DNA of 10,210 bases, taken from contig SCVT01000254.1 in the NCBI GenBank assembly GCA_004296815.1, positions 1-10,210 on the forward strand, written 5' to 3'. Below are positions 1-8,727 of this stretch, piece by piece (position 1 is the stretch's first letter; each line of letters opens with the position of its first letter). The translations under genes and the position numbers were made by a program. This DNA is from Reyranella sp. GTDB taxonomy: Bacteria > Pseudomonadota > Alphaproteobacteria > Reyranellales > Reyranellaceae. The notes beneath the pieces were generated by a model. The model saw only the letters and a list, made by a program, of their open reading frames with translations. It was not told the DNA's origin and did not search any database.

Positions 1-300
1 CAATGCGCAGACATATTCCTCGGACCGGACGCTCTTCAGCGACGCGTTGGTGTCGAGGACACCACCGCAGCCCGGACACAGCACGTTCCACGACATCTCG
101 AACAGGCCGATCCGTGCGGCATGCAGGAAGGCGGCGATCGTGGCGTCTTCGCCGACATTGTGACGGCGGGCGAAGTCGAACACGTTGACGCGGCAAAGGT
201 CGCGATCGGGAGCAGCCTCGACCAGCCGCTCCAGGGCGGTCACGACATCGGCGTCCGCCGACTGCCGCAGGACCGCGAACAGGGCCTGCCCGTCACTCAT
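1..300 (-). CDS. DUF5939-type N-terminal domain protein, probably an adenylate/guanylate cyclase (partial, runs off left edge)
   Basis: Reading leftward from the ATG at 300-298, the frame stays open for 100 codons to base 1, so only the N-terminus is in the window. The protein has a helical start, then a conserved-looking stretch FDFARRHNVG (residues 41-50), then AAFLHAARIGLFEMSWN, then a CPGCGG knuckle (Cys75, Cys78) with a third Cys at 98. This pattern matches, from memory, the DUF5939 domain that precedes class III adenylate/guanylate cyclase catalytic domains. The knuckle looks like half of a zinc ribbon. No catalytic domain is visible here, so cyclase activity is inferred only. No in-frame ATG, GTG or TTG lies between this ATG and the upstream in-frame TAA at 339-337, so the start is well supported although no good ribosome-binding site precedes it. 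The hydrolase gene upstream on the same strand ends 53 nt before it, so co-transcription is possible. Confidence 0.72.
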   Translation of the reverse strand, partial: MSDGQALFAVLRQSADADVVTALERLVEAAPDRDLCRVNVFDFARRHNVGEDATIAAFLHAARIGLFEMSWNVLCPGCGGVLDTNASLKSVRSEEYVCAL

Positions 301-353
301 GGGGTCGAGGCTACACCCGGCCCGACACCGGAGTCCTTACACAGTGCCGTGTT

Positions 354-1046
354 TCAGAGGCCGCTGCGCTCGACCCAGCTCGTGAGCAGGGACGCGAGCT
401 CCCGGGGTTTCTCGAGCGGCGCCATGTGGCCGCAGTCTTCGAGGATCGAGAAGGTCGAGTTCGGCAGGCACTGCGCCATGCGCTCGGTCTCGGCAAAGGT
501 GCGCAGCCGGTCCTGCCGGCAGGCGACGACCAGCGACGGACAGGCGATGCGCTCGAGGTCGGCGTAGCCGTCACGCCGGACGAGTGCGGCCTGACGCTTG
601 CGGACCTCCGGTCCCAGGCGCCGCTGCATGCCGCGCAGCCGGTCGAGCAGCACGGGATCGGTCTCGCGGTCGGGATGCAGACCCATGGCGGTCGAGACGG
701 CACCGGCCTCGCGCGGCGGCCGGTCGCCTGGCCGGAAGCCTTTGAGGCGTCGCTCGCGTTCCTCGTCGGAGTAGCCGCGTGCCGAAGAGGCGACGAAGGC
801 CACGCCGCTGACGCGCTCCGGCGCCATCAGGGTCAGGATCCTCGCCACGAAGCCGCCCATCGAGAAGCCGACCAGCACGAACCGATCCGGCGCCTCGCCG
901 AGCACGCGGCGCGCCATGCCCTCGAGCGAATCGTCCTGGTAGACATTGCCGAAATGAAGCGATCCCAGCGACTCGAGATCCGGGACCATGTCGGTCCACA
1001 GATCCTTGTCGCACATGAAGCCGGGAAGCAGGACGAGTGTGCGCAT
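354..1046 (-). CDS. Alpha/beta hydrolase fold protein
   Basis: A 230-residue cytosolic protein of the alpha/beta hydrolase superfamily. It opens with a beta strand and oxyanion-type loop (LVLLPGFMCD, residues 4-13). The nucleophile elbow GFSMGG lies at 60-65, with Ser62 as the predicted nucleophile. The predicted acid is Asp179 (CRQDRL) and the predicted base is His207 (DCGHMAP), giving a complete and well-spaced triad. A short, Arg-rich cap region spans about 90-165. Length is at the short end of the family. No signal peptide is visible. The substrate cannot be told from sequence; relatives include esterases, lactonases and C-C hydrolases. The ATG lies 2 nt after the TGA of the MgtC/SapB-type gene (TGAGGATG), so the two are almost certainly one transcript with coupled translation. 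The fold assignment is firm; the function is unknown. Confidence 0.9.
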   Translation of the reverse strand: MRTLVLLPGFMCDKDLWTDMVPDLESLGSLHFGNVYQDDSLEGMARRVLGEAPDRFVLVGFSMGGFVARILTLMAPERVSGVAFVASSARGYSDEERERRLKGFRPGDRPPREAGAVSTAMGLHPDRETDPVLLDRLRGMQRRLGPEVRKRQAALVRRDGYADLERIACPSLVVACRQDRLRTFAETERMAQCLPNSTFSILEDCGHMAPLEKPRELASLLTSWVERSGL

Positions 1047-1048
1047 CC

Positions 1049-2305
1049 TCAGCCGTCGTGGCCGGGCACGAACAGCACGCCGGCCCAGGCGGCCGCCAGG
1101 ATCAGGATCTGGCCGGGCACGACATAGAGCGCGAAGCGCACGCCGCCGGCGGTGAAGGCGAAGATCATCTTGGTGACGGTGTTGGTGGTGAAGGCCGCCA
1201 GGATCGGGATCACTGCGGCCGCGGGCTTCAACCGTCCGTCGGCCACCAGCGAGCCGATCGAGACCGAGGGCGCATGGGTGTCGGCGAAACCGGCTGCCGC
1301 CGCGGCCACGATGACGCCTGCCTCGCCGAACCAGTCCTGCAACGCCGCGGCCCCCAGCAGGACGGCGGCCAGGATGGCGGCGAAGAGGAGCGCCGTCCTG
1401 ACGCTGAAGGCCTTGCCCGGCGTCTCCTCGACCTTGCCTCGGTCGTTCAGCGCCCACAGCGTGAAGCCACCGCCGTAGAGCACGGCCGCAGCGCCCGCGA
1501 ACAGGATCGGCATCAGGAAGGTCTCGAGGGTGGGCATGCTGGTGGCCGCGAGCAGGACCGCGAGCTGCACGACAGTGGCCACGGACGACAGCACCGCACC
1601 GGCCACGGCGGGCTTCATGAGCTCGGGCTCCTTCGCCGCCCGCGCGCCCATGGCGCCGATCGTGGCTGAGCTCGAGATGAAGCCCGAGGCGAGGCCGGCC
1701 AGTGGCAGGCCATAGCGCGGACCGACGATGCGGACGGCGATGTAGCCCGCCGCGCCGACCGCCATCACCAGGATGACGATCAGCCAGATCGTGCGCAGGT
1801 TCAGGGCGCCGTAGGGCCCGATCGGATGATCGGGCAGCAGCGGGAGCACGACCAGGGTCGCGGCGGCGAAGATCAGGAGGTCGCGCAGCTCCTCGGCCGT
1901 CAGCATGGAGCGCGCGAACCGGTGGAGCTCGGCGCGTGCGTTGAGGAGAACTGCGACCACCACGCCGATGCCTGCCGCGAAGGTCGGCTCGCTGACGGCG
2001 AGGCCGCCCAGCAGCGCCGTCGTCACCAGCGCGATCTCGGTCGTCAGGCCGGGGTCGGTCTCGCGTGCGTGCCAGTAGGAGAGGCCTGCATAGACCGTGA
2101 CCGCCCCCACGACGACAGCCAGCAAGGTCGGCCCGCCGGCGGCTGCGCCCAGGGCGCCGGCCAGCGAGGTCAGCGTGAAGGTCCTGAGGCCTGCGGCGCC
2201 GCGCGTCGGCCCGTCGCCCTTCTTGCGCTCGCGGTCGATGCCGATCAGCAGGCCGACGCCGAGCGCCACCAGGAAACCGAGGGTGAGGGAATGGAGATCG
2301 AACAT
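1049..2305 (-). CDS. MgtC/SapB family membrane protein with DUF4010 C-terminal domain
   Basis: A 418-residue integral membrane protein. Residues 9-70 carry the MgtC/SapB signature: a glycine-rich first helix, then GLLIGIDRERK (18-28), then GAAGLRTFTL (36-45). MgtC proteins of enterobacteria and mycobacteria are linked to growth in low magnesium and to control of the F1F0 ATP synthase; whether the long DUF4010 type does this is not established. About a dozen hydrophobic segments follow. A conserved-looking GFISSSATIG (208-217) and a second GFADTHAPSVSIG (339-351) lie in the C-terminal half. The chosen ATG at 2305 starts with a short periplasm/cytoplasm leader MFDLHSLT and then the first helix. 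An upstream in-frame ATG at 2368 would add 21 residues but would run through the divergent promoter region, so it is less likely. No strong Shine-Dalgarno sequence precedes the start. The gene is the first of a two-gene operon with the hydrolase. Confidence 0.9.
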   Translation of the reverse strand: MFDLHSLTLGFLVALGVGLLIGIDRERKKGDGPTRGAAGLRTFTLTSLAGALGAAAGGPTLLAVVVGAVTVYAGLSYWHARETDPGLTTEIALVTTALLGGLAVSEPTFAAGIGVVVAVLLNARAELHRFARSMLTAEELRDLLIFAAATLVVLPLLPDHPIGPYGALNLRTIWLIVILVMAVGAAGYIAVRIVGPRYGLPLAGLASGFISSSATIGAMGARAAKEPELMKPAVAGAVLSSVATVVQLAVLLAATSMPTLETFLMPILFAGAAAVLYGGGFTLWALNDRGKVEETPGKAFSVRTALLFAAILAAVLLGAAALQDWFGEAGVIVAAAAAGFADTHAPSVSIGSLVADGRLKPAAAVIPILAAFTTNTVTKMIFAFTAGGVRFALYVVPGQILILAAAWAGVLFVPGHDG

Positions 2306-2370
2306 GGTCGGTGGCAAACTGTAACACGCCGCGATGATTGCGACAGGCCGGCGGTTCGAAGGGGGCAAGG
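2306..2370. promoter_or_regulatory. Divergent intergenic region between MgtC/SapB-type gene and TPR gene
   Basis: These 65 bases separate two genes that start back to back, so promoters for both must lie here or inside the opposing coding ends. The region is less GC-rich than its surroundings around 2310-2325 (caaactgtaaca). I see no convincing -35/-10 pair on either strand and no clear palindrome. It contains the TPR gene's ribosome-binding site at its right end. Confidence 0.45.
2359..2365 (+). promoter_or_regulatory. Ribosome-binding site that decides the TPR gene start
   Basis: AAGGGGG lies 5 nt upstream of the ATG at 2371. It favours that ATG over the in-frame TTG at 2338, which would add 11 residues (RQAGGSKGAR type) that encode the Shine-Dalgarno itself and lack conservation-like character. 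Confidence 0.7.
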
Positions 2371-4020
2371 ATGGACTACTACGATCTCGGCACGTACGGG
2401 CGCGCCGTCACGACATCGTCGCCACAGGCGCAGGTCTGGTTCGACCGCGGCCTCAACTGGCTCTACGGCTTCAACCACGCCGAGGCGATCAAGTGCTTCG
2501 GCAAGGCGGTGGAGAGCGACCCGAACTGCGCCATGGCGCATTGGGGCATCGCCTATGCCGCCGGCCCCAACTACAACCTGCCCTGGCACCGCTACGACGA
2601 CGCCGGCAAGCAGGCCGCTCTCGCAGCTTCCTACGACGCCATGAAGAATGCGCTCGCCGTCATCGACAAGGCCTCGCCGGTCGAGCAGGCGCTGATCCGG
2701 GCGCTCCCGGCGCGCTACCCGCAGCGCGAGGCGATCGACGACCAGAAGCACTGGGACAAGGCCTTCACGGTCGAGATGCGCAAGCTCTTCAAGGCCCATC
2801 CCGGCGACCTCGACCTGCGCTCGGTCTTCGTCGAGGCCATCATGAACGAGACGCCCTGGCTGATGTGGGACCTCAAGACCGGCAAGGCCACGCCGGGCGC
2901 CGGCACCGACGAGGCGGTCGAAGTGCTGGAGCAGGCCTTCCGCGACATTCCCGAGAGCTGGGATCATCCCGGCCTGCTGCACCTCTACGTCCATCTGATG
3001 GAGATGTCGCCTTTCCCTCAGCGCGCGCTGCGCGCCGGCGACCGGCTGCGCGACCTCGTGCCCGACTCCGGCCACCTGATCCACATGCCGACCCACATCG
3101 ACGTGCTCTGCGGCAATTACCGCGACGTCGTGGTCTATAACCAGAAGGCCGTCACGGTGGACCGCAAGTTCCTGGCGCGCGAGGGCGCCATGAACGTCTA
3201 TGCGCTCTATCGCAGCCACGACCACCACTTCGTGGTCTACGGCGCCATGTTCCTCGGCCAGTACACGCCCGCCATCAAGGCGGCGCAGGAGCTGATCGAC
3301 ACCACGCCCGAGGAGCTGCTGCGCATTCCCTCGCCGCCGATGGCCGATTTCATCGAGAGCTATCTCGCGGTGAAGCAGCACGTGCTGGTGCGCTTCGGCA
3401 AGTGGCGCGAGATCATCGACCAGGAGCTGCCGAAGGATCAGGCGCTCTACTGCGGGACCACGGCGATGACGCTCTACGCCAAGGGCGTGGCGCACTCGGT
3501 GCTGGGTGAGATCGAGGCGGCGGAGCGCATGCGCGAGGCCTTCCGGGCCGCCAAGGCGCGGGTGCCGGAGTCGCGGCGGCTGCACAACAACACCATGGTC
3601 GACATGCTGGCGATCGCCGAGGAGATGCTGACCGGCGAGCTGGAGTATCGCCGCGGCAACTTCGACCTGGCCTTCGCGCACCTGCGCCGCGCCGTCGAGC
3701 TCGACGACGCGCTGCCCTACGACGAGCCGTGGGGCTGGATGCAGCCGACACGCCATGCGCTGGGCGCTCTGTTGCTGGAGCAGGGGCACCTCGAGGAGGC
3801 GGAGGCGGTCTATCGCGCCGACCTCGGCTTCGACGGCAAGACCAACCGCGCCTGCTGGCACCCCGAGAACGTGTGGAGCCTGCACGGCCTGCACGAGTGC
3901 CTGATCCGGCGCGGCGAAAAGGTGGAGGCGCCGCTGATCAAGGCCCGCCTCGATCTGGCGCTCGCCCGTGCCGAGGTGCCGATCCGTGCCTCGTGCCTCT
4001 GCCGCCGCGAGGCGGCCTAG
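2371..4020 (+). CDS. Tetratricopeptide repeat protein, TTC38-like
   Basis: A 549-residue soluble protein without signal peptide or membrane segment. Residues 21-54 form a canonical TPR (WFDRGLNWLYGFNHAEAIKC then FxKAVESDPNCA). Two more TPR-like units lie near 420-447 (GELEYRRGNFDLAFAHLRRAVELD) and 463-487 (LGALLLEQGHLEEAEAVYRA). The overall layout resembles the bacterial relatives of eukaryotic TTC38, a widespread family of unknown role. The middle of the protein is unusually rich in histidine in short spaced motifs: HPGLLHLYVH (199-208), HLIHMPTHI (235-243) and HDHH (283-286). The protein ends in a Cys-x-Cys motif (Cys542, Cys544). These could bind a metal or build an active site, but this is inference. 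It is transcribed alone and converges on the MFS gene. The TPR fold is clear; the biochemical function is not recognised. Confidence 0.88.
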   Translation: MDYYDLGTYGRAVTTSSPQAQVWFDRGLNWLYGFNHAEAIKCFGKAVESDPNCAMAHWGIAYAAGPNYNLPWHRYDDAGKQAALAASYDAMKNALAVIDKASPVEQALIRALPARYPQREAIDDQKHWDKAFTVEMRKLFKAHPGDLDLRSVFVEAIMNETPWLMWDLKTGKATPGAGTDEAVEVLEQAFRDIPESWDHPGLLHLYVHLMEMSPFPQRALRAGDRLRDLVPDSGHLIHMPTHIDVLCGNYRDVVVYNQKAVTVDRKFLAREGAMNVYALYRSHDHHFVVYGAMFLGQYTPAIKAAQELIDTTPEELLRIPSPPMADFIESYLAVKQHVLVRFGKWREIIDQELPKDQALYCGTTAMTLYAKGVAHSVLGEIEAAERMREAFRAAKARVPESRRLHNNTMVDMLAIAEEMLTGELEYRRGNFDLAFAHLRRAVELDDALPYDEPWGWMQPTRHALGALLLEQGHLEEAEAVYRADLGFDGKTNRACWHPENVWSLHGLHECLIRRGEKVEAPLIKARLDLALARAEVPIRASCLCRREAA

Positions 4021-5197
4021 CGGACCTCGGGACGGAGGCGCGCCAGCGCCACGGTGGCGGCGCAGGCGACGGTTGCGATGACGAAGCAGAGGGCCAGCAT
4101 GCCCTCGGCGCCCCAGTTGGCCATGACCGCCGCCAGCACCGGGGGTGCTGCCGCCGAGACGATGCCTTGCGGCAGCGCGAGGCGGCCGAGCCAGGTGCCG
4201 AACTGGGCGCGCCCGAACAGAGCGAGCGGCAGGGTGGCACGCAGCACCGCCTTCAGCCCGTTGGCGATGCCGTAGGCCAGGAGGCAGAGCAGCGCGATCG
4301 CGAAGTTGCCGCCGGCCAGCCAGGCGAGCCCGAGGCCGAGGGGCAGCACGGCGGCCGCGAACAGGGCCGAGCTCATGATCGAATAGCGGTGGCCGAAGGC
4401 GAGCTCGACCAGCCGCACCGCCACCTGCGCCGGCCCGATCAGCGAGGCGAGCAGCAGCGCCGTCGCCGGATCGTGGCCGAGACCGCGCAGCACGCCGATG
4501 GCGTGCACGATGAAGCCGGTGAAGATGAAGGCCCCGCAGGAGAAGGCCAGCGCCAGCAGCAGGAACACGCGCCGTGTCTCGGGCGAGGCGGCGGGTGGTG
4601 GCGCTGCCGCCGCGCCGCTCTGCGTCGCCGCTGCCGGCCGTCCGGGTAGCACCAACAGGTGGACCGGCGCGCAGATCGCGAGATGGATCGCGGCATAGGC
4701 AAACAGCACGCCGCGCCAGCCGACCAGTATCTCCAGCGCCTCCGAGACCGGCCAGAACACGGTGGACGCGAAGCCGCCGATGATGGCGAGCAGGGCGATC
4801 GCCTGCCGCGCGCGGGCGCCCGCGACCTGCGCGAGCGCAATGCTGGCCGGCGTGTTGAGCGCCAGCGCCGAAGCGAGGCCCATCGCAGCCCAGCAGAGGA
4901 GATAGCTCACCAGGCCCTGGCTGAAGGCGAGGGCCGCCAGCGAGGCGGCGTAGGCGACCGAGCCCACCGCCATGATCACGCGCGCCCCGTTTGCATCGAC
5001 CAGGCGGCCGATGCGCGGCGAGCAGAGCGCGCTCACGCCGAACATCACGGTGATGCCGCCATAGACGACCTCGCTTGGCAGCGAGAGATCGTGCTCGATG
5101 TGGCGGCCGAGCACCGAGGGCATCAGGAAGGTCGTGCCCCAGCCCACGATCTGCGTGAGCCCAAGTCCCAGGGTGGCTTTGGCGGCCGGCGTGATCT

Positions 5198-5201
<4 letters not shown>
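4017..5201 (-). CDS. MFS (major facilitator superfamily) transporter
   Basis: A 394-residue inner-membrane carrier, the normal length for a 12-helix MFS protein. Two six-helix halves are separated by a central Ala/Pro-rich cytoplasmic loop at about 186-210. The loop between helices 2 and 3 carries a motif-A-like stretch (GRLVDANGAR, 65-74), as in the superfamily signature G-x-x-x-D-x-x-G-R-R. The first helix holds GLTQIVGWGTTF (14-25). The substrate is not apparent; clues come only from the operon, which would fit a methylthio- or deoxy-sugar, an amino acid or a keto acid. The start is a GTG at 5201 whose first bases overlap the mtnA stop (GTGA), a classical translationally coupled junction. 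The stop TAG at 4019-4017 overlaps the end of the convergent TPR gene by 4 nt. The longer open frame further upstream is a shadow of mtnA. Confidence 0.9.
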
Positions 5202-6298
<1,097 letters not shown>

Positions 6299-6307
6299 GC
6301 CGCCATT

Positions 6308-8653
6308 TTAGAGGGCGCGCGCCACCGCGTCGATGATCGCCGCCGCGTCGAGCCTGTAGGTCCGGTAGAGGTCGGGGATGTCGCCGGACTGGCCGAACGC
6401 CTCGATGCCGAGCGGCACGACCCGCTGGCCGCGCACCGAGCCCAGCCACGACAGCGCCAGCGGATGGCCGTCCATCACCGTCACGATGCGTGCATCGCGC
6501 GACAAGGGCGCCAGCAGGCGCTCGATCGGCGCGGCCGAGCGATCGACCACACCCGTCGTGCGGCCTCGGTTCCGCTGCGCGGCGAGCCAGTCGGCGTGCA
6601 GCTTGTCTGGAGAAGTCAGGACCAGCAGGCCGGCGCCCGCGAAGTCGCGCGCCACGCTCTCGTGCGCCGCGATCGCTTCCGGCGTCACCGCACCCATGGC
6701 GACGATCGCGACGTCCGACCCTGTCTGGGGTGCTGCGTACCAGTAGCCGCCGTTCACGATGTCGGCCTGCTGCTCGGCCGACAGGGTGCGCTCGGGCTGG
6801 GCCAGGCTGCGCGTGGAGAGGCGCAGGTAGATCGAGCCGCCCTTGTCCTGCTGCATGTAGTCGAGCCCGTGCCGCATCAGGATCGCAAGCTCGTCAACAT
6901 AGGTCGGCTCGTAGGAGAGCAGCCCCGGCTGGCCGATGCCGATGAGCGGCGTGTGGATACTCTGGTGGGCGCCGCCTTCGGGCGCCAGCGTGACGCCGGA
7001 CGGCGTCGCCACCAGCATGAAGCGCGAATCCTGGTAGCAGGCGTAGTTCAGCGCATCGAGGCCGCGCGCGATGAACGGGTCGTAGAGCGTGCCGATCGGC
7101 AGCAGGCGCGCGCCGAAGAGCTGGTGGCTCAGCCCCATCGCCGCGAGCTGCAGGAAGAGATTGTTCTCGGCGATGCCGAGCTCAATGTGCTGGCCGCGCG
7201 GCGTCTTGCGCCAGAGCTGCGCCGACACGACCTTGAGCTCGCGGAACACGTCCTCGGCCTCGGTGTGGCCGAACAGGCCGCGCCGGTTCACCCAGGCGCC
7301 GAGGTTGGTCGAGACGGTGACGTCGGGCGAGGTCGTGACGATGCGGCGGCTGAGCTCGCTGTCCTCGGCGGCGATCGCGTTCAGGATCTTGCCGAAGCCT
7401 TCCTGCGTGCTCGATTTCCTGTCGTTGGGCTTGGTCAACGCGGGCGGAATCGGCACGACCGGCGCCGTCGTGCGGCGCGTGCCCTGCGCGTTGAAGGGCG
7501 CCGCCTCGACGAAGGCCTGTAGCTCGGCCGGCTCCGCCTTGAGGCCCGCGAACTTCTGCCATTCCTCGCCGTCGGCGATGCCCATGCCCTTCTTGAAGCC
7601 CGCCATCTGGTCGAGAGTCATCAGGCCAGAATGATTATCTTTGTGGCCGGCGAACGGCAGGCCCTGGCCCTTGATCGTGTAGGCGATGAAGCAGGTCGGC
7701 ACGTCGTCGTTCACGTTCTCGAAGGCGTCGAGCACGGCCTGCATGTCGTTGCCGGCGAGGTTGGTCATCAGCCGGTGCAGGGCTTCGTCGTCGTGCTGCT
7801 CCAGGATGCGCCGGATGCCGGGATACTGGTTGAGGTCGCGCGTCAGCGCCTCGCGCCAGCCCGCGCCGCCCTTGAACACCAGCGCCGAGTAGAGCGAGTT
7901 GGGGCAGGCGTCGATCCATTGCCTGAGCTGCTCGCCATCGGGCTGCGCGTAGGCGGCCTCGAGCAGCTTGCCGTACTTCAGCGTGACGACGCGCCAGCCC
8001 ACCAGCTCGAACATCTCGCCGATGCGGCCGAACAGCCGGTCGTTCACCACGCCGTCGAGGCTCTGGCGGTTGTAGTCGATCACCCACCAGAGATTGCGGA
8101 CGTCGTGCTTCCAGCCTTCGAGCAGCGCCTCGAAGATGTTGCCCTCGTCGAGTTCGGCGTCGCCGACCAGCGCCACCATGCGGCCCGTCGGCCGCTCGCC
8201 GTCGCCCAGGTTCTTCAGGCGCACATAGTCCTGCACCAGCGAGGAGAAGAGCGTCATGGCAACGCCCAACCCCACCGAGCCGGTCGAGAAGTCGACGTCG
8301 TCGATGTCCTTGGTGCGCGACGGGTAGGACTGCGCGCCGCCCAGCGCGCGGAAGCGCTCGAGCTTCTCCTGCGTCTGGTGGCCGAACAGGTACTGGATGG
8401 CGTGGAACACCGGCGAGGCGTGCGGCTTCACCGCGACGCGATCCTCGGGCCTCAGCACCGAGAAGTAGAGCGCCGACATGACCGTCGCCAGCGAGGCGCA
8501 CGAGGCCTGATGGCCGCCGACCTTGAGCCCGTCGCGGTTCGGTCTGAGGTGGTTGGCGTGATGGATCGTCCAGGCGGAGAGCCACAGGACCTTGCGCTCC
8601 AGCTCACGCAACAGGCGGAGACGCTGGACGGGGGCGAGAGTGGTCATGGCCAT
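6308..8653 (-). CDS. AceE/MdeB-like thiamine-diphosphate 2-oxoacid dehydrogenase E1 (often annotated transketolase)
   Basis: A 781-residue cytosolic ThDP-dependent enzyme with the single-chain layout of the homodimeric pyruvate dehydrogenase E1. The N-terminal ThDP domain holds GGHQASCASLAT (46-57), HASPVFHAIQYLFG (78-91) and the cofactor/magnesium motif GDAELDEGN (164-172), completed by DYNRQSLDG (193-201), with Asn195 as likely Mg ligand. A GHKDNHSG histidine loop follows at 336-343. The middle pyrimidine-binding domain has ELGIAENN (491-498); Glu496 is the likely cofactor-activating glutamate. The C-terminal domain runs from about 645 to the end. The protein is about 100 residues shorter than E. 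coli AceE, mostly because the N-terminal tail that docks E2 is absent. Substrate candidates are pyruvate, 2-oxobutyrate (as for Pseudomonas MdeB), other 2-oxoacids or a ketose phosphate. The ATG at 8653 has a GAGG 8 nt upstream; the ATG at 8647 is an alternative. It heads the operon with mtnA and the MFS gene. Confidence 0.85.
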   Translation of the reverse strand: MAMTTLAPVQRLRLLRELERKVLWLSAWTIHHANHLRPNRDGLKVGGHQASCASLATVMSALYFSVLRPEDRVAVKPHASPVFHAIQYLFGHQTQEKLERFRALGGAQSYPSRTKDIDDVDFSTGSVGLGVAMTLFSSLVQDYVRLKNLGDGERPTGRMVALVGDAELDEGNIFEALLEGWKHDVRNLWWVIDYNRQSLDGVVNDRLFGRIGEMFELVGWRVVTLKYGKLLEAAYAQPDGEQLRQWIDACPNSLYSALVFKGGAGWREALTRDLNQYPGIRRILEQHDDEALHRLMTNLAGNDMQAVLDAFENVNDDVPTCFIAYTIKGQGLPFAGHKDNHSGLMTLDQMAGFKKGMGIADGEEWQKFAGLKAEPAELQAFVEAAPFNAQGTRRTTAPVVPIPPALTKPNDRKSSTQEGFGKILNAIAAEDSELSRRIVTTSPDVTVSTNLGAWVNRRGLFGHTEAEDVFRELKVVSAQLWRKTPRGQHIELGIAENNLFLQLAAMGLSHQLFGARLLPIGTLYDPFIARGLDALNYACYQDSRFMLVATPSGVTLAPEGGAHQSIHTPLIGIGQPGLLSYEPTYVDELAILMRHGLDYMQQDKGGSIYLRLSTRSLAQPERTLSAEQQADIVNGGYWYAAPQTGSDVAIVAMGAVTPEAIAAHESVARDFAGAGLLVLTSPDKLHADWLAAQRNRGRTTGVVDRSAAPIERLLAPLSRDARIVTVMDGHPLALSWLGSVRGQRVVPLGIEAFGQSGDIPDLYRTYRLDAAAIIDAVARAL

Positions 8654-8661
8654 CGAATACG

Positions 8662-8665
8662 CCTC
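8662..8665 (-). promoter_or_regulatory. Ribosome-binding site of the E1 gene
   Basis: On the minus strand GAGG lies 8 nt before the ATG at 8653 and 14 nt before the in-frame ATG at 8647, so spacing favours the first start. Confidence 0.55.
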
Positions 8666-8709
8666 GTGGGCTGGAAGGTCCTTGCGTTCGGGTCGCGAAA
8701 CAGGCTGTA

Positions 8710-8727
8710 TAGGGTAGATTTAACCTA
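8710..8727. promoter_or_regulatory. Candidate Lrp/AsnC-family operator, imperfect palindrome
   Basis: TAGGGTAGATTTAACCTA equals its own reverse complement at 14 of 18 positions: arms TAGG/CCTA, an AT-rich centre, mismatches only at the paired positions 5/14 and 8/11. This fits the general shape of Lrp-family sites, which are imperfect palindromes with an AT-rich core and terminal YAG/CTR-like ends. It sits 19 nt upstream of the regulator's ATG and 56 nt upstream of the E1 ATG. Binding is inferred, not shown. Confidence 0.5.

Noticed and set aside
301..353. Possible terminator between the hydrolase gene and the cyclase-type gene
   Set aside because: Some GC-rich complementarity (CCGG and CACxG pieces) exists, but there is no perfect stem and no following T tract.
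354..2327. A possible 657-residue fusion of the hydrolase with an N-terminal extension
   Set aside because: The first 427 residues are a shifted frame of the MgtC/SapB-type gene; the ATG at 1046 gives a complete alpha/beta hydrolase.
2338..2370. Upstream TTG start for the TPR gene
   Set aside because: A good Shine-Dalgarno is placed for the ATG at 2371, and the extra 11 codons would encode that site itself.
2245..3894. 549-codon minus-strand open frame opposite the TPR gene
   Set aside because: It mirrors the TPR gene, is full of Arg, His, Val and Leu typical of antisense GC-rich frames, shows no domain, and overlaps the mgtC-type start.
6308..8653. Calling the E1 gene aceE or tkt outright
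   Set aside because: Motifs are closer to the homodimeric E1 than to transketolase, but the protein is about 100 residues shorter than AceE and the substrate is unknown, so no symbol is given.
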